Assembly (NCBI GenBank): GCA_963383645.1
Contig: OY726558.1
Coordinates: 185,125,634-185,189,633, forward strand
Length of the DNA stretch: 64,000 nucleotides
Reading direction: 5' to 3'
DNA from: Muscardinus avellanarius
Lineage: Eukaryota > Chordata > Mammalia > Rodentia > Gliridae
The position numbers were made by a program, and so were the translations under genes. Below the pieces are notes generated by a model, which ran no database searches, was not told where the DNA came from, and saw nothing but the letters and a program-made list of their open reading frames with translations. Below, piece by piece: positions 55,556 through 64,000 of the stretch (the first letter of the stretch is position 1; each line of letters begins with the position of its first letter).

Positions 55556-56731
55556 TCCCAAATTTATTTTATAAAATGATCCATGATGTTTAAAACTGCT
55601 ACATAGAAAGTTCAGCATGGACTTTGGGGAAGTAGGTGTGAATTGGTGTTATTGAAACTTTCTGAGCACCAAAGTCTCTGTCTTTTAATTCTTTCTAATA
55701 ATGTGAAGTGGCATGATGTCATTATTCAAGCCAGCAATGAAGATGTGGGCATACCTTGGCACGTCCTGGTGAATTAAGTTATGATTCTGCAACACATAAT
55801 AATTCTGCAGGGGACTGGAGAGTGAGCACATAAAGGTCATTTTTGTTAGAAATGGCCTGACCCCATCTCCATAGTAAAGTCTACATCTGGCTGATGACTC
55901 ATAATGGACTTACAGCATCCTAGTAAGATTCATGTAGAGATGAAGCCTATGGAAGCTGCAAGTCTGGCTAGATTCTACCATTTCTTGTACATGCAATGCC
56001 TCTCTCCTGTGGCAGGGCAGTCATGAAAAGCAGAATTACTTCAGAGGGAGAAGAAAAGAGAATTTACTATGACTCCCAAGGGGACGCATGCATCCAAACT
56101 TGTAAATTCCAGCCATTTGCACAGCAAGGTGATGAGACAAATCCTTCCCGTCTCATTTGTTCTCTGCAGTGTGCTGGGCAAAGTGTCAGAAACATGCCCC
56201 CCTAGAGGTAGCTAAAGATTCTTCTCACAAAATGTGCTATCAAAATCTAATTGTCTATGTGATTGTGTTTAGAAAAGAAAGAAAATGAACCTGTGTGTCA
56301 GTGAACTAGAACAGCTTCCAAGAGTTTGTCCGGGAAAGCTGTCAGATGTTCTTCTAACGTGTCTGTACAGGTTCACTCACCTTTAACTCCTTCCTTTATT
56401 TCTGGGAATTTCTCCAGGAAATTGAGAGCATAAGGCAGTGGGAGGAGATGGGCTCTCCTGGGCACATTAAGGGGGAACCTGAGCTAATTTGGAATCCATG
56501 AAGACACATTTTTCTCCTGCCACCTTCTTCATAGCACACAGTACGAAGAGACCTGGTTGGGTGGTTGAGCTTGATGTCCATAAATGGAATCTTTGAACTA
56601 GAGTGCAATTCTGATGTTCTGAAGTTTTTGATCATTTGGAAAGAGAGAGTTACCTCCTTAAAAGTAGTAGACAGTCAATACATGACAGGAGGAAGTAATG
56701 AATGTACAAGCCGTGTGAAGCAATGTCTGAT
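55556..56731. other. Unique sequence
   Basis: No transposon or exon was recognised. 55996-56205 has a 69-codon frame without a domain. Confidence 0.4.
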
Positions 56732-56748
56732 TAAAATGCCAATGGTTA

Positions 56749-56958
56749 GCCGGGCGTGGTGCGCATGCTTGTAATCCCCATCCCCATGCCTGGGAGGCAG
56801 AGACAGGAGGATCATGCAGGTTCGAAGCTAGCCGCGCTGGCTTAAAGAGGCCCTGTTTCCAAAAAAAAAAAAAAAAAAAAGTATAAAAATAGGTCTGGGA
56901 GCGTAGCCCAGAGGTAGAAGGGCTTCCAGGAACCCCAGTACCAAAAAATAAACCACAA
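56749..56958 (+). mobile_element. B1-ID chimeric SINE, younger type
   Basis: GCCGGGCGTGGTGCGCATGC to CCCCAGTACC, with an internal doubling CCCCATCCCCATGC and an A run of about 20 in the linker. The target-site duplication TAAAATGCCAATGGTTA (17 bp, exact) lies at 56732-56748 and 56959-56975. Confidence 0.96.
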
Positions 56959-57243
56959 TAAAATGCCAATGGTTATAACCCAATGGCTCAAACCCCAACA
57001 GCACAAGACCTCTCCTATGGTTGCTATCTCAATATCTTATGTTTAGAAGGTGACTACACAATAGTACTGGGGGATCCAAAAATGTGTTATTTAGTTTGGT
57101 CAGTCCCATCCTCTTCCAAGGCAGATATTTCTTCTAGAACATTCTGACCTTGGAGACTTTTAGGCAGTTACCAAGTTTCTGCAATATTCTGCCATGAATA
57201 AGATCATTCTGTAAAATGAAATACACATTCAGTATCCTGTGAA

Positions 57244-57443
57244 TTTTTTTTTTTTTTTTTTTTTGTGGTGGTACTGGGGTCCTGGAAAGCCTTCTACCTC
57301 CAGGCTACACTCCCAGACCTATTTTATATTTTTATTTGGAAACAGGGTCTCTCAAGCCAGCACAGCTGGCTTCAAACCTGCGTGATCCTCCTGTCTCTGC
57401 CTCCCAAATGTGGGGATTACAAGTGTGCGCCACCACGCCTGGC
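57244..57443 (-). mobile_element. B1-ID chimeric SINE, younger type
   Basis: A T run (57246-57264) and GGTGGTACTGGGGTCCTGG lead to GTGCGCCACCACGCCTGGC. The target-site duplication ATCCTGTGAA lies at 57234-57243 and 57444-57453. Confidence 0.95.
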
Positions 57444-57612
57444 ATCCTGTGAAATTTTTATTACATATTTTGTCTAATACTATAATTGATAACCATTCTG
57501 TTTACAATGAAATTATACTAGAGCGTAACTCTGTCTTATTTTGGGGAAATATTCATTATTCTAAGTTGTCTAAGAATGTATCTACGATGTAAATCAATAG
57601 AAAATTGCATTT

Positions 57613-57820
57613 AGCCAGATATGATGGTGCATGCCTATAACCACACTACTTGGAAGGCTGAAACATGAGGATCAGAAGCTGGAATCCAGCCTCAGAAATT
57701 TAGTAAGACTCTCAGCAACTTGGTGAGCCCCAATTTTCAAATAAAAAATAAAGTAAGTCTGGAGGTGTATTTTGGAGGTAGAATCCCTGGCTTCAATCCC
57801 CAATACCCCCCCCCCCGTAC
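57613..57820 (+). mobile_element. B1-ID chimeric SINE, old and diverged
   Basis: AGCCAGATATGATGGTGCATGCC, AACTTGGTGAGCCCC, TTTCAAATAAAAAATAAAG, TTCAATCCCCAATACC, then a C run and CA units. Confidence 0.88.
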
Positions 57821-58074
57821 ACACACACAAACAACAAAATTGTATTTACATTATGTGGGGATTTTAACCAGGAGTTATCTACTTTTTTAGAAACTCTTAC
57901 CATTAGGAGCTTATCATTTGTGACACTTCAGATTCCAACAAAACACAGCTTTGTTGCTCAGTATATACAGTTAACTGTGTCCAAGGTAGCTGTATCAGTA
58001 CATCTGACTCTTTCTTTTACATAGTGTGTATCCATGGCTCAAATGTTGATTTACGAGCATGTTTGGTTTTTGTT
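57821..58074. other. Unique sequence
   Basis: Nothing was recognised. Confidence 0.4.
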
Positions 58075-58136
58075 GCTGTTGTTGTTGTTATTATTATTAT
58101 TATTACTACTACTACTACTATTACTACTACTACTTT
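58075..58136 (+). repeat. (TTG)n-(TTA)n-(TAC)n compound microsatellite
   Basis: Three successive trinucleotide phases joined without spacers. The minus-strand open frame across it is a repeat artefact (Val/Ile/Thr runs). Confidence 0.96.
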
Positions 58137-58310
58137 GGTAGTAGTGATTGAACTCAGAGGCATTATACCTCTGAGCTTCGTCCTCAGCTCTTTGTTTTGA
58201 AACAAGCTCTTGCTAAGAAGCTGAAGCCCTCAACAAGTTGCTGAAGGAAGCTGGACTTGAACCTGCATCCTTCATGTCCCAGCTTCCTACGTGTGGATTA
58301 TAGACATACT
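58134..58310 (-). mobile_element. B1-ID SINE, diverged
   Basis: GGTAGTAGTGATTGAACTC, TACCTCTGAGCTTCGTCC (complement of the ID half), CAACAAGTTGCTGAAGG, GGACTTGAACCTGC, GTGTGGATTATAGAC. The trinucleotide repeat occupies the tail position. Confidence 0.8.
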
Positions 58311-59875
58311 TAAATTTTTTTTTCTTTAGATTGTATTTGAAATCATATTAGTTTAGGAATTATGTATAAGGTAGGTAGTTATATTATCAATAGATTTCTC
58401 TAAAGGAATCCTAATGGGTCCAAATGAATTGTTCTCAAAAGGTAGTTTGAGCTCTAATATGTTTTAAAATCATTATAGATTAGTGTGTGTGGATAGTAGA
58501 GTTACTGGGGCCCTTACACTTCTGCCGCCTCTCCCACCTGGATAGGCCATGATGCCACGATGTTTCTCTTAATTATTTCTAATTAAACTTAATATTCTTA
58601 AATTATTCTTAATGGGAAAGCCACTGCTTGCATTATTTTGTTCATTTATTTTTATTCTTCTTTGCTGAATCAAAATGTATTGGGTGTCATTGTAGAGCAG
58701 GCATTGAGTTAGTTACTGAGAATGCAACTGATGAAGAAAGCAGCCTCCCAGCTTTTAGGCAGGTTGTGTTTCCGCAAGGGATGTATAAAGACAGCCTAAC
58801 CGTTCTGGTGGAGCCATTTGTGAAACACAGGTCCCTGTACACTGCTAATGGGACAGTACAAAGTGGCTCTGGATTCTAGAGGATCAGAGAAGGCTCAGAC
58901 AAAGTGGTATTAAAGCTGATCGATGGGGAGAGATGGCAGTTAGAAGAGGAGGTACAAAAGAGAAGCACATCACTTTCCAAGTGGAGAGAACAGCATTATG
59001 ATGGTCCAGGATATAATTGAGCCTGTTATGCTGTCAATTGTTATGTGTGACACAGGATATAATAAGGTGAATGGAGAGAAATGGATGGAAACATAAGCTC
59101 TCCACAAAATAACTGTGGAAGAGGGTATGTTGCAACGAATGTTATGATGCATGAATAAACGAAAAGTAATTCAGTTATATGGTTCACACAGCTTAATCTC
59201 AACTGAGGTGATTAGTGCAAGTTTCTTGGAGGGGAAATTATTTTAACTTAAGGAATTTCTCAATAATTATGACCCAATAAACTATGCCAGAGTCCTAAAA
59301 AGGCAAACTTAGTAAGGAAATCACAGGATTTCTACGTATATTTTAAGTTGGGCTACACTGAACCGTTCACCTTGTTTTAGTGCTATTACTTGTCTACACA
59401 CATCCTCAGGTCTCTTTTCTCTTCCCCTGACACAATCATATGTTATATAAAAATTTTACCCCCAAACCTTGTGTCTTGGGGTTACCAACAGCCAAGAGGA
59501 ATGCACTGATAGAAGCTAGAGTTAACTTTTCTGAAACAGTATGTCTCCCAAAGACTGACTGTTATGCCATAGTGGCCCCTGCATCACAACTAGGTCTGGG
59601 TTCAAGACCCTTTTCCATTAATGTCTTAACTTTGAAGGAGCCATTCTGATAAATATTTTCTTAGGTTAAATAATATGGATGCAATCATTTATTTTGCATA
59701 TTTGAATTTAAAATGGTTAAAAGCAGGGACACACAGGTTTTTTAGCAGCATTAGAGGATACCCGTGTCTTCTGGCTCCTTTGAGTGAAGTACAAAGATTA
59801 CAAAGATGAAGGGAAAATTGTGATTATTCTCACTGTCTGCTAAGCACTACTGAAGTTCTTTTAAGGTTTTTTTTT
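58311..59875. other. AT-rich sequence with an old-repeat-like patch
   Basis: 58655-58930 (GAGCAGGCATTGAGTTAGTTACTGAG, AATGCAACTGATGAAG) resembles a decayed old dispersed repeat of the kind at 38690. The rest is unrecognised. Confidence 0.35.
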
Positions 59876-59878
59876 TGT

Positions 59879-59925
<47 letters not shown>
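59876..59925 (+). repeat. (TG)n microsatellite at a SINE tail
   Basis: About 24 TG units, directly adjoining the complemented SINE tail GGTACTGGGG. Confidence 0.97.
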
Positions 59926-59928
<3 letters not shown>

Positions 59929-60113
59929 TACTGGGGATGGAACCCAGGGACCTTCTACATCCGGGCTATACTCCCAGACCTATTTTATATTTTGTTTGAA
60001 AACAGGTCTCACTGAGTTGCTGAGAGCCTCACTAAATAGCTGAGACTTCCTTTGAATCTGCGTGATCCTCTGTCTCAGCCTCCCAAGTACTGAAATTTCA
60101 AGCCTGCGCCACC
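59926..60113 (-). mobile_element. B1-ID chimeric SINE
   Basis: The complement of a full copy: GGTACTGGGGATGGAACCC, CATCCGGGCTATACTCCC, CCTGCGCCACCACACC. Confidence 0.9.
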
Positions 60114-60332
60114 ACACCTTTCTCTTAAGTTTTGAAAAACTATTTATTTTAAAATTCATTTAGAGTTTTTTTTTAAGTTTTCTATATTTATCACATGCAT
60201 GTATATAGCTAAATGATAAATGCAGCTAAGCAAATCTATATCTATATAATACATACATCATGTGGAATGGTATATTCAATATATACCATTTTGAATATAT
60301 TGAATATATATTGGAGATATGCAATATATATA

Positions 60333-60760
60333 TGTTGGAGATTCCTCTCTGGAACTTGGGAGGGAATGACCTGAATAATGACTCAGACAATTGCTCCTTT
60401 GGCAACTGACAATTTATTCTCTAAAGCCAGGTTTTTTTATACCCTTTTTCCAGCTAGGTTAAGTATCCCGTCCTCATGGACAATGGCAAACACCAAGTAC
60501 AATATTGGATATTAGGCAGAGGGCATGTGCCATCACTCGCTAAGATACAGTCATCAAAGGAAACTAGCAAACACAAGGGAGGATAAAGCAGGACAAGGCG
60601 ACCTGTGAAACATTATAGAAACTGTGATGAAGATCAGGCCCCGCTCTCACTGGTGGGCCTTAGAGGGCGAGCTCCGGAGAGGACAGAAGTCACACCCAGA
60701 GTTTTGGAGAATTTGACCTTTCGTAGAATCACCTTTAACTCTATTGAAACTTTTCAGTCC
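60333..60760 (-). mobile_element. LTR-like element, boundaries uncertain
   Basis: On the minus strand, GGTATAAAAAAACC (TATA-like, 60431-60443) is followed within about 20 bp by AATAAA (60413-60418). An R-U5-like stretch ends at GAATCTCCAACA, with a CA terminus at 60333. This mirrors the promoter/polyadenylation layout of the solo LTR at 45868. No target duplication was found: the left flank is (TA)n and the right flank (CATA)n. Class and 5' limit are inference. Confidence 0.5.
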
Positions 60761-60787
60761 TCAGGTTTCATCAATGTCCTCTGTCTT

Positions 60788-60811
60788 ATACATACATACA
60801 TACATACATAT
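60788..60811 (+). repeat. (CATA)n microsatellite
   Basis: Five to six CATA units at the right edge of the LTR-like segment. Confidence 0.95.
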
Positions 60812-62789
60812 CCACTTAGTTACTATTTGTGCATGTGTGCTAAAAGCAGTACAAATCTATTCTTTAAGTATTTTCAATATGGAATACAATATTATCAGCA
60901 AAAGTCTCCATGTTTAAGAACATTATGTTCAACTTAAAGATATTTTTTAGTTTTCTCCTCTATGCGGAATGATCTTTAAAATCCAACGTGGCCCTTCATT
61001 TCCTTTTAAGTAGATGGGTGTGCGCTTTCATGTTGAAGAGGATCGTGTCCCATTTCTCCTGAGGTTCCTTATCCCTCTTAGTTGGAAGCCCTGACTGAGC
61101 TTTAATCACACAAATACTTGGATGACAATGCTTGACTCCACTGCTGTCCCAGGAACACTGACATTTCAAAGCCCCAGGTTAGAAGGAATGCTAGAATTCA
61201 TTATAGCCTTTGAAGTGGTGTGATTAAGAAATTTAGGGCTCTGTACACAAATTTGAGAAAGAGATCTTGCCCTTTTATTAATTACAGAAGTAATGCCAAG
61301 GTAAAAGGACTTTCTCCTTTTTTATGTCGGCTTCCCATTACTCATCGGTGAAATGGAGACCTGTGCTATTTACCTGTGGGCATCCATCTTCAATGAATAA
61401 TGGAAATTGAAGTAATTATTATAAATGAATGGCTGTAGGAGTTGTAAAAGGTTGGATATTATGGAGTTGCATTGCCATCGAGGCAGACAATTAGTGAAAT
61501 ATACACTTCTGGACTGTATCATCGATCTTGTGACATTTCTAGCCTCTTCCCCTTTTATTGCTTTGCTCTGTGTGATACGATCAGTGTTCCAGTCATGCCT
61601 CTCCTGACGCCTGCTAAAATGGCAGTATTTTATGGAGAAGACAAATAATTTTTCATAGAGGCTTACAGGCAGTTCAATTTGATTAGGTTCTTAATCACTC
61701 TCACCTAGACTTGGCCCCTGGACTGAATTGGCCTGAACTAGTTTACAGCTATTGAGCTTTGAGCAGTAAATTCTAAGTTCTCAGGTGAGCTGTCATATAA
61801 TTTAGTAAGAATGCTGATCTGCTGTTAGCAGGGTCAAAAACAAGCACTTCATAAATTGGTTTATTGTATATCACCACAGGTTCACCAAATTCAATTGGAA
61901 AAATGGCTAACTTTGAGTAAGCAAAGATGAGTGTAGGATTACAACTGCAATGAACTGGAAATTGATCGTCATCTGTGGGGGAATTTGTAGGAGGCAGTTA
62001 GTATGATGGATACAACGTGGGTCACAGAAAGCGAAGGATTAAGTCAGCATCTCTGGTCAACTGAGTTGCAAAAGGTCACTGGGCACAAGTGAACCACTGT
62101 TGGTCCAGGTTTGCCAAGCAGTGTTGAAGCAGCTTAACTTGATCTAACCAACCCTACCTGTAAAGACCACACCCAGAAAAAAAGGGAAAGACCATTCATA
62201 AATGATACCATTCAGGCTGTAGGATTAATAACATCTTTGAACTTTTGAACATAAAACTTTTAGCACTTCCAAAGATATATTTGGTAAAAGAATTGAAAGC
62301 AAATCTGAAATTTGCGACATACTTATGAAAGCTACTTCAATTTCCATGTTTGAGGTTAGAAATTACCCTCATTTGGGTGCCAAAATAACGTTTATGGGAC
62401 ACAAGTGGAGTATAAACTTGTATAAATATATATTTTAGGAAGTAAGGGAAAGATGTGTACATCTCTAAGAAAACGTCTAGGGAGGATATCTTCCTATTAC
62501 TGAAGAAAAAACAATGTGTAAAGTCAGCTAAACCTAAGTGAGCATCAGCTAATTATGGCTCCACAAGTATACTCTTTGCCCTTTCTTTTTCTGCTTGCAT
62601 GCATTATCAGATTTTAGCTTTCAAACTTTTCACCTAAAATGTGCATAATTATACAACTATGGCAAAACAATCATAAGAAGTATTCTTATTTATGCGATGA
62701 GCTGTAAACACTCTATTCTATTTTTAAACATGAATTCCAGTGGCCACCTGCTAAAGAATTTCAGATCATGCAGTAATAAAGACTCTTGA
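60812..62789. other. Repeat-poor unique sequence
   Basis: About 2 kb without any recognised transposon, the longest such stretch near this end. No exon was recognised. 61330-61720 is listed separately. Confidence 0.45.
61330..61720. other. Candidate conserved noncoding element
   Basis: Repeat-free with GAAGTAATTATTATAAATG, GACAATTAGTGAAATATAC, TGTATCATCGATCTTG and TTTTATTGCTTTGCTCTG words. A 60-codon frame at 61425-61607 has no domain. The texture is enhancer-like. Untested. Confidence 0.27.
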
Positions 62790-63005
62790 AGCTGGGTGCG
62801 GTGGGTGGCACACACCTATAATCCGAGTATTTGGGAGATTGAGACAGGAGGATTGCAGGTTCAAGAACAAACTTAGCATCTTAACAAGATCCTTAGCAAT
62901 TTAGAAAGATTGTTTAAAAAATATAAAGAGTTGGGTGTAGTTCACCTGTACCATGCCTAGCCTATGAGATTAATCTCTAATACCAAAATAAATAAATATA
63001 AAAAT
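62790..63005 (+). mobile_element. B1-ID SINE, diverged
   Basis: GAAGCTGGGTGCGGTGGGTGG, TATAATCCGAGTATTTGGG, TTTAAAAAATATAAAGAG, then a degraded ID half and (AAAT)-rich tail. Confidence 0.87.
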
Positions 63006-63163
63006 AAAGCCCTTGAGGCAGGGAGAAGTGAAAGAAACAGGTGTTACTGCCATTTGGATGCTGAAACATAAAGATAAATGAGGAGGGATGGGTAGCAGTG
63101 TAGGTTCCAGAGGGAAGCACGGGAAGTGTTTCTGTATGTTTGTATCACTTTGACCTGGTAATG
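63006..63163 (+). mobile_element. Possible LINE-1 3' end interrupted by an LTR
   Basis: GAGGAGGGATGGGTAGCAG (purine-rich) and CTGTATGTTTGTATCAC precede the IAP-like LTR. After it, ATATATAGTTGTAATGTACCAATAAAAG continues the tail pattern seen in other L1 3' ends here. Confidence 0.4.
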
Positions 63164-63169
63164 ATATAT
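63164..63169 (+). repeat. 6-bp target duplication, left copy (IAP-like LTR)
   Basis: ATATAT here and at 63498-63503 brackets the LTR exactly. The sequence is simple, so the match is less telling alone than with the TG...CA ends. Confidence 0.75.
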
Positions 63170-63184
63170 TGCCGCTTTCAAGCA

Positions 63185-63210
63185 CGACACCGGAGACGAC
63201 ACCGGAGACG
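63185..63210 (-). repeat. 12-bp tandem duplication in the LTR
   Basis: Two consecutive copies of CGACACCGGAGA (plus strand), placed between the polyadenylation signal and the LTR end, so in R/U5. Confidence 0.92.
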
Positions 63211-63225
63211 ATCTTCTTCGGACTC

Positions 63226-63231
63226 TTTATT
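63226..63231 (-). promoter_or_regulatory. LTR polyadenylation signal AATAAA
   Basis: TTTATT on the plus strand, within the R region of the IAP-like LTR. Confidence 0.75.
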
Positions 63232-63276
63232 ATCCCAGGCTCTTACATACTCCTCTTCTTTCCGCTCCCCGCTCCC

Positions 63277-63288
63277 CGCTTATATATC
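63277..63288 (-). promoter_or_regulatory. LTR TATA box
   Basis: GATATATAAGCG on the minus strand, about 50 bp upstream of AATAAA in the same LTR. The CCAAT-type box ATTGGCT lies about 10 bp further upstream. Confidence 0.75.
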
Positions 63289-63503
63289 CCAAGCAGCCAA
63301 TCAGCACTCAGATCACTTGCTCCATGCAAAATTAGCTTATTTGTTACAAACAGTGGTATGTTGTGTTCCCGTGCGCCCCATGCTCCGGTTACCGGACTTC
63401 CTGAAAGTTGTTTACTGCTTAATGGGCCTCACAGAGCTTCCGCTCGGCGCTATTTTTAGGTCTTCGAGCTAGCAGGCAATGGGTGGGGCTCTTCACAATA
63501 TAT

Positions 63504-64000
63504 AGTTGTAATGTACCAATAAAAGTATATGAAACCCAAAATATTAGTTCCACTTGACTAGAAATCATCAAGTAGGCAAAGTTGCAATCATAAAGCTCCT
63601 GTAATTACCATTCTTTATGGGGGGGGCATCAGAGTATGAGAAGTGGATTGATATCCAGAAGCTTGTGGTCTTATAGACCTTGTGTTCATCTATAGGGTAG
63701 CCATTCACTCATAGATGCATCTTTCCATGTTGTATTCTTTAAGGACAAGGTCTCTTCTTATGTCTTAATAAGGAACATAGTTCTCCAACATTATTGTTGT
63801 GTTATTTAGTGATAATCGAATGAAGAAAGTGAGAAGTAGATAAATTTCATTCAATATAACAAAATTTCTGCCAAGATCTATGCCAAAGTAGTGATCTCCG
63901 TGACAGTGAATGAGGCAGGGCTCATAATTACTGGTTTGGGGTATAAGGGCCTTGGGAAGGAGCAAGTGGCTATAGAATAGTGAATGTGGAGTCATTCGTA
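63504..64000. other. AT-rich unique sequence
   Basis: Apart from the L1-like tail in the first 40 bases, nothing was recognised. The minus-strand 76-codon frame at 63765-63995 has no domain. Confidence 0.4.

Larger units (their letters stand above)
63170..63497 (-). mobile_element. Solo LTR, IAP-like (ERVK)
   Basis: A 328-bp segment reading TGTGAAGAGCC...GCGGCA on the minus strand, flanked by ATATAT duplications. Order in minus sense: CTGATTGGCTGCTTGGG (CCAAT-type box, 63290-63303), GATATATAAGCGGGG (TATA, 63277-63288), AATAAAGAGTC (polyadenylation signal, 63226-63231), and a short U5 containing a doubled GTCTCCGGTGTC unit. Size and box spacing match the LTRs of rodent intracisternal A-particle elements. 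It is CpG-rich compared with its surroundings, a sign of relative youth. Plus-strand open frames of 110 and 96 codons across it are artefacts. Confidence 0.9.

Noticed and set aside
63140..63472. 110-codon open frame rich in Arg-His
   Set aside because: Antisense reading of the IAP-like LTR. The Arg-rich start comes from its tandem 12-mer.

Overview
This is mammalian nuclear DNA, almost certainly from a rodent of the squirrel lineage (Sciuridae such as ground squirrel or marmot; a dormouse is the main alternative). The basis is about 40 copies of a chimeric SINE: a 7SL-derived B1 half (GCCGGGCGTGGTGG start, TGTAATCCC, GGAGGC) joined to a tRNA-derived ID half (GTAGCTCAGAGGTAGA A-box-like and GGTTCCATCC B-box-like parts). 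B1-ID chimeras (B1-dID/MEN type) are known from squirrels and dormice. The species is inference. No exon of a protein-coding gene could be recognised. The window reads as AT-rich intergenic or deep intronic sequence, and nearly all open frames are chance, SINE, LINE or microsatellite artefacts.

Layout. 0-4 kb: unique AT-rich DNA with two SINEs. 4.2-6.65 kb: antisense L1 ORF2 relic broken by SINEs and a CTCTCTCTCG array. 6.7-12.3 kb: unique DNA, SINEs and a GA/GACA microsatellite. 12.38-12.70 kb: a 7SK snRNA retropseudogene with target-site duplication (TSD). 14-16.05 kb: a second antisense L1. 16.6-17.0 kb: a MER2/Tigger-type DNA transposon. 17-24.2 kb: L1 3' ends, SINEs and MIRs. 24.2-30.2 kb: largely repeat-poor. 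30.24-31.18 kb: a nearly complete ~950-bp Tigger-type transposon with both inverted ends; part of a second copy lies at 36.7-36.9 kb. 33 kb: a SINE split by an L1 3' end. 38.7-40.8 kb: an old repeat split by an L1 with an inverted 5' part and a 10-bp TSD. 42.6-43.0 and 50.4-51.0 kb: SINE-in-SINE nests. 44.9 and 55.2 kb: MaLR-type LTRs. 45.87-46.44 kb: a solo ERVK-type LTR with a 6-bp TSD. 60.3-60.8 kb: a third, poorly bounded LTR. 63.17-63.50 kb: an IAP-like solo LTR with a 6-bp TSD.

No operon, CRISPR array, prokaryotic feature or new multi-gene system was seen. The interest lies in insertion history (nested elements give relative ages), exact retrotransposition footprints, microsatellites growing from SINE tails, a hydrophobic frame inside an LTR, and several repeat-free stretches that could be conserved regulatory DNA. 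All family names rest on recall of consensus sequences, since no database search was possible.
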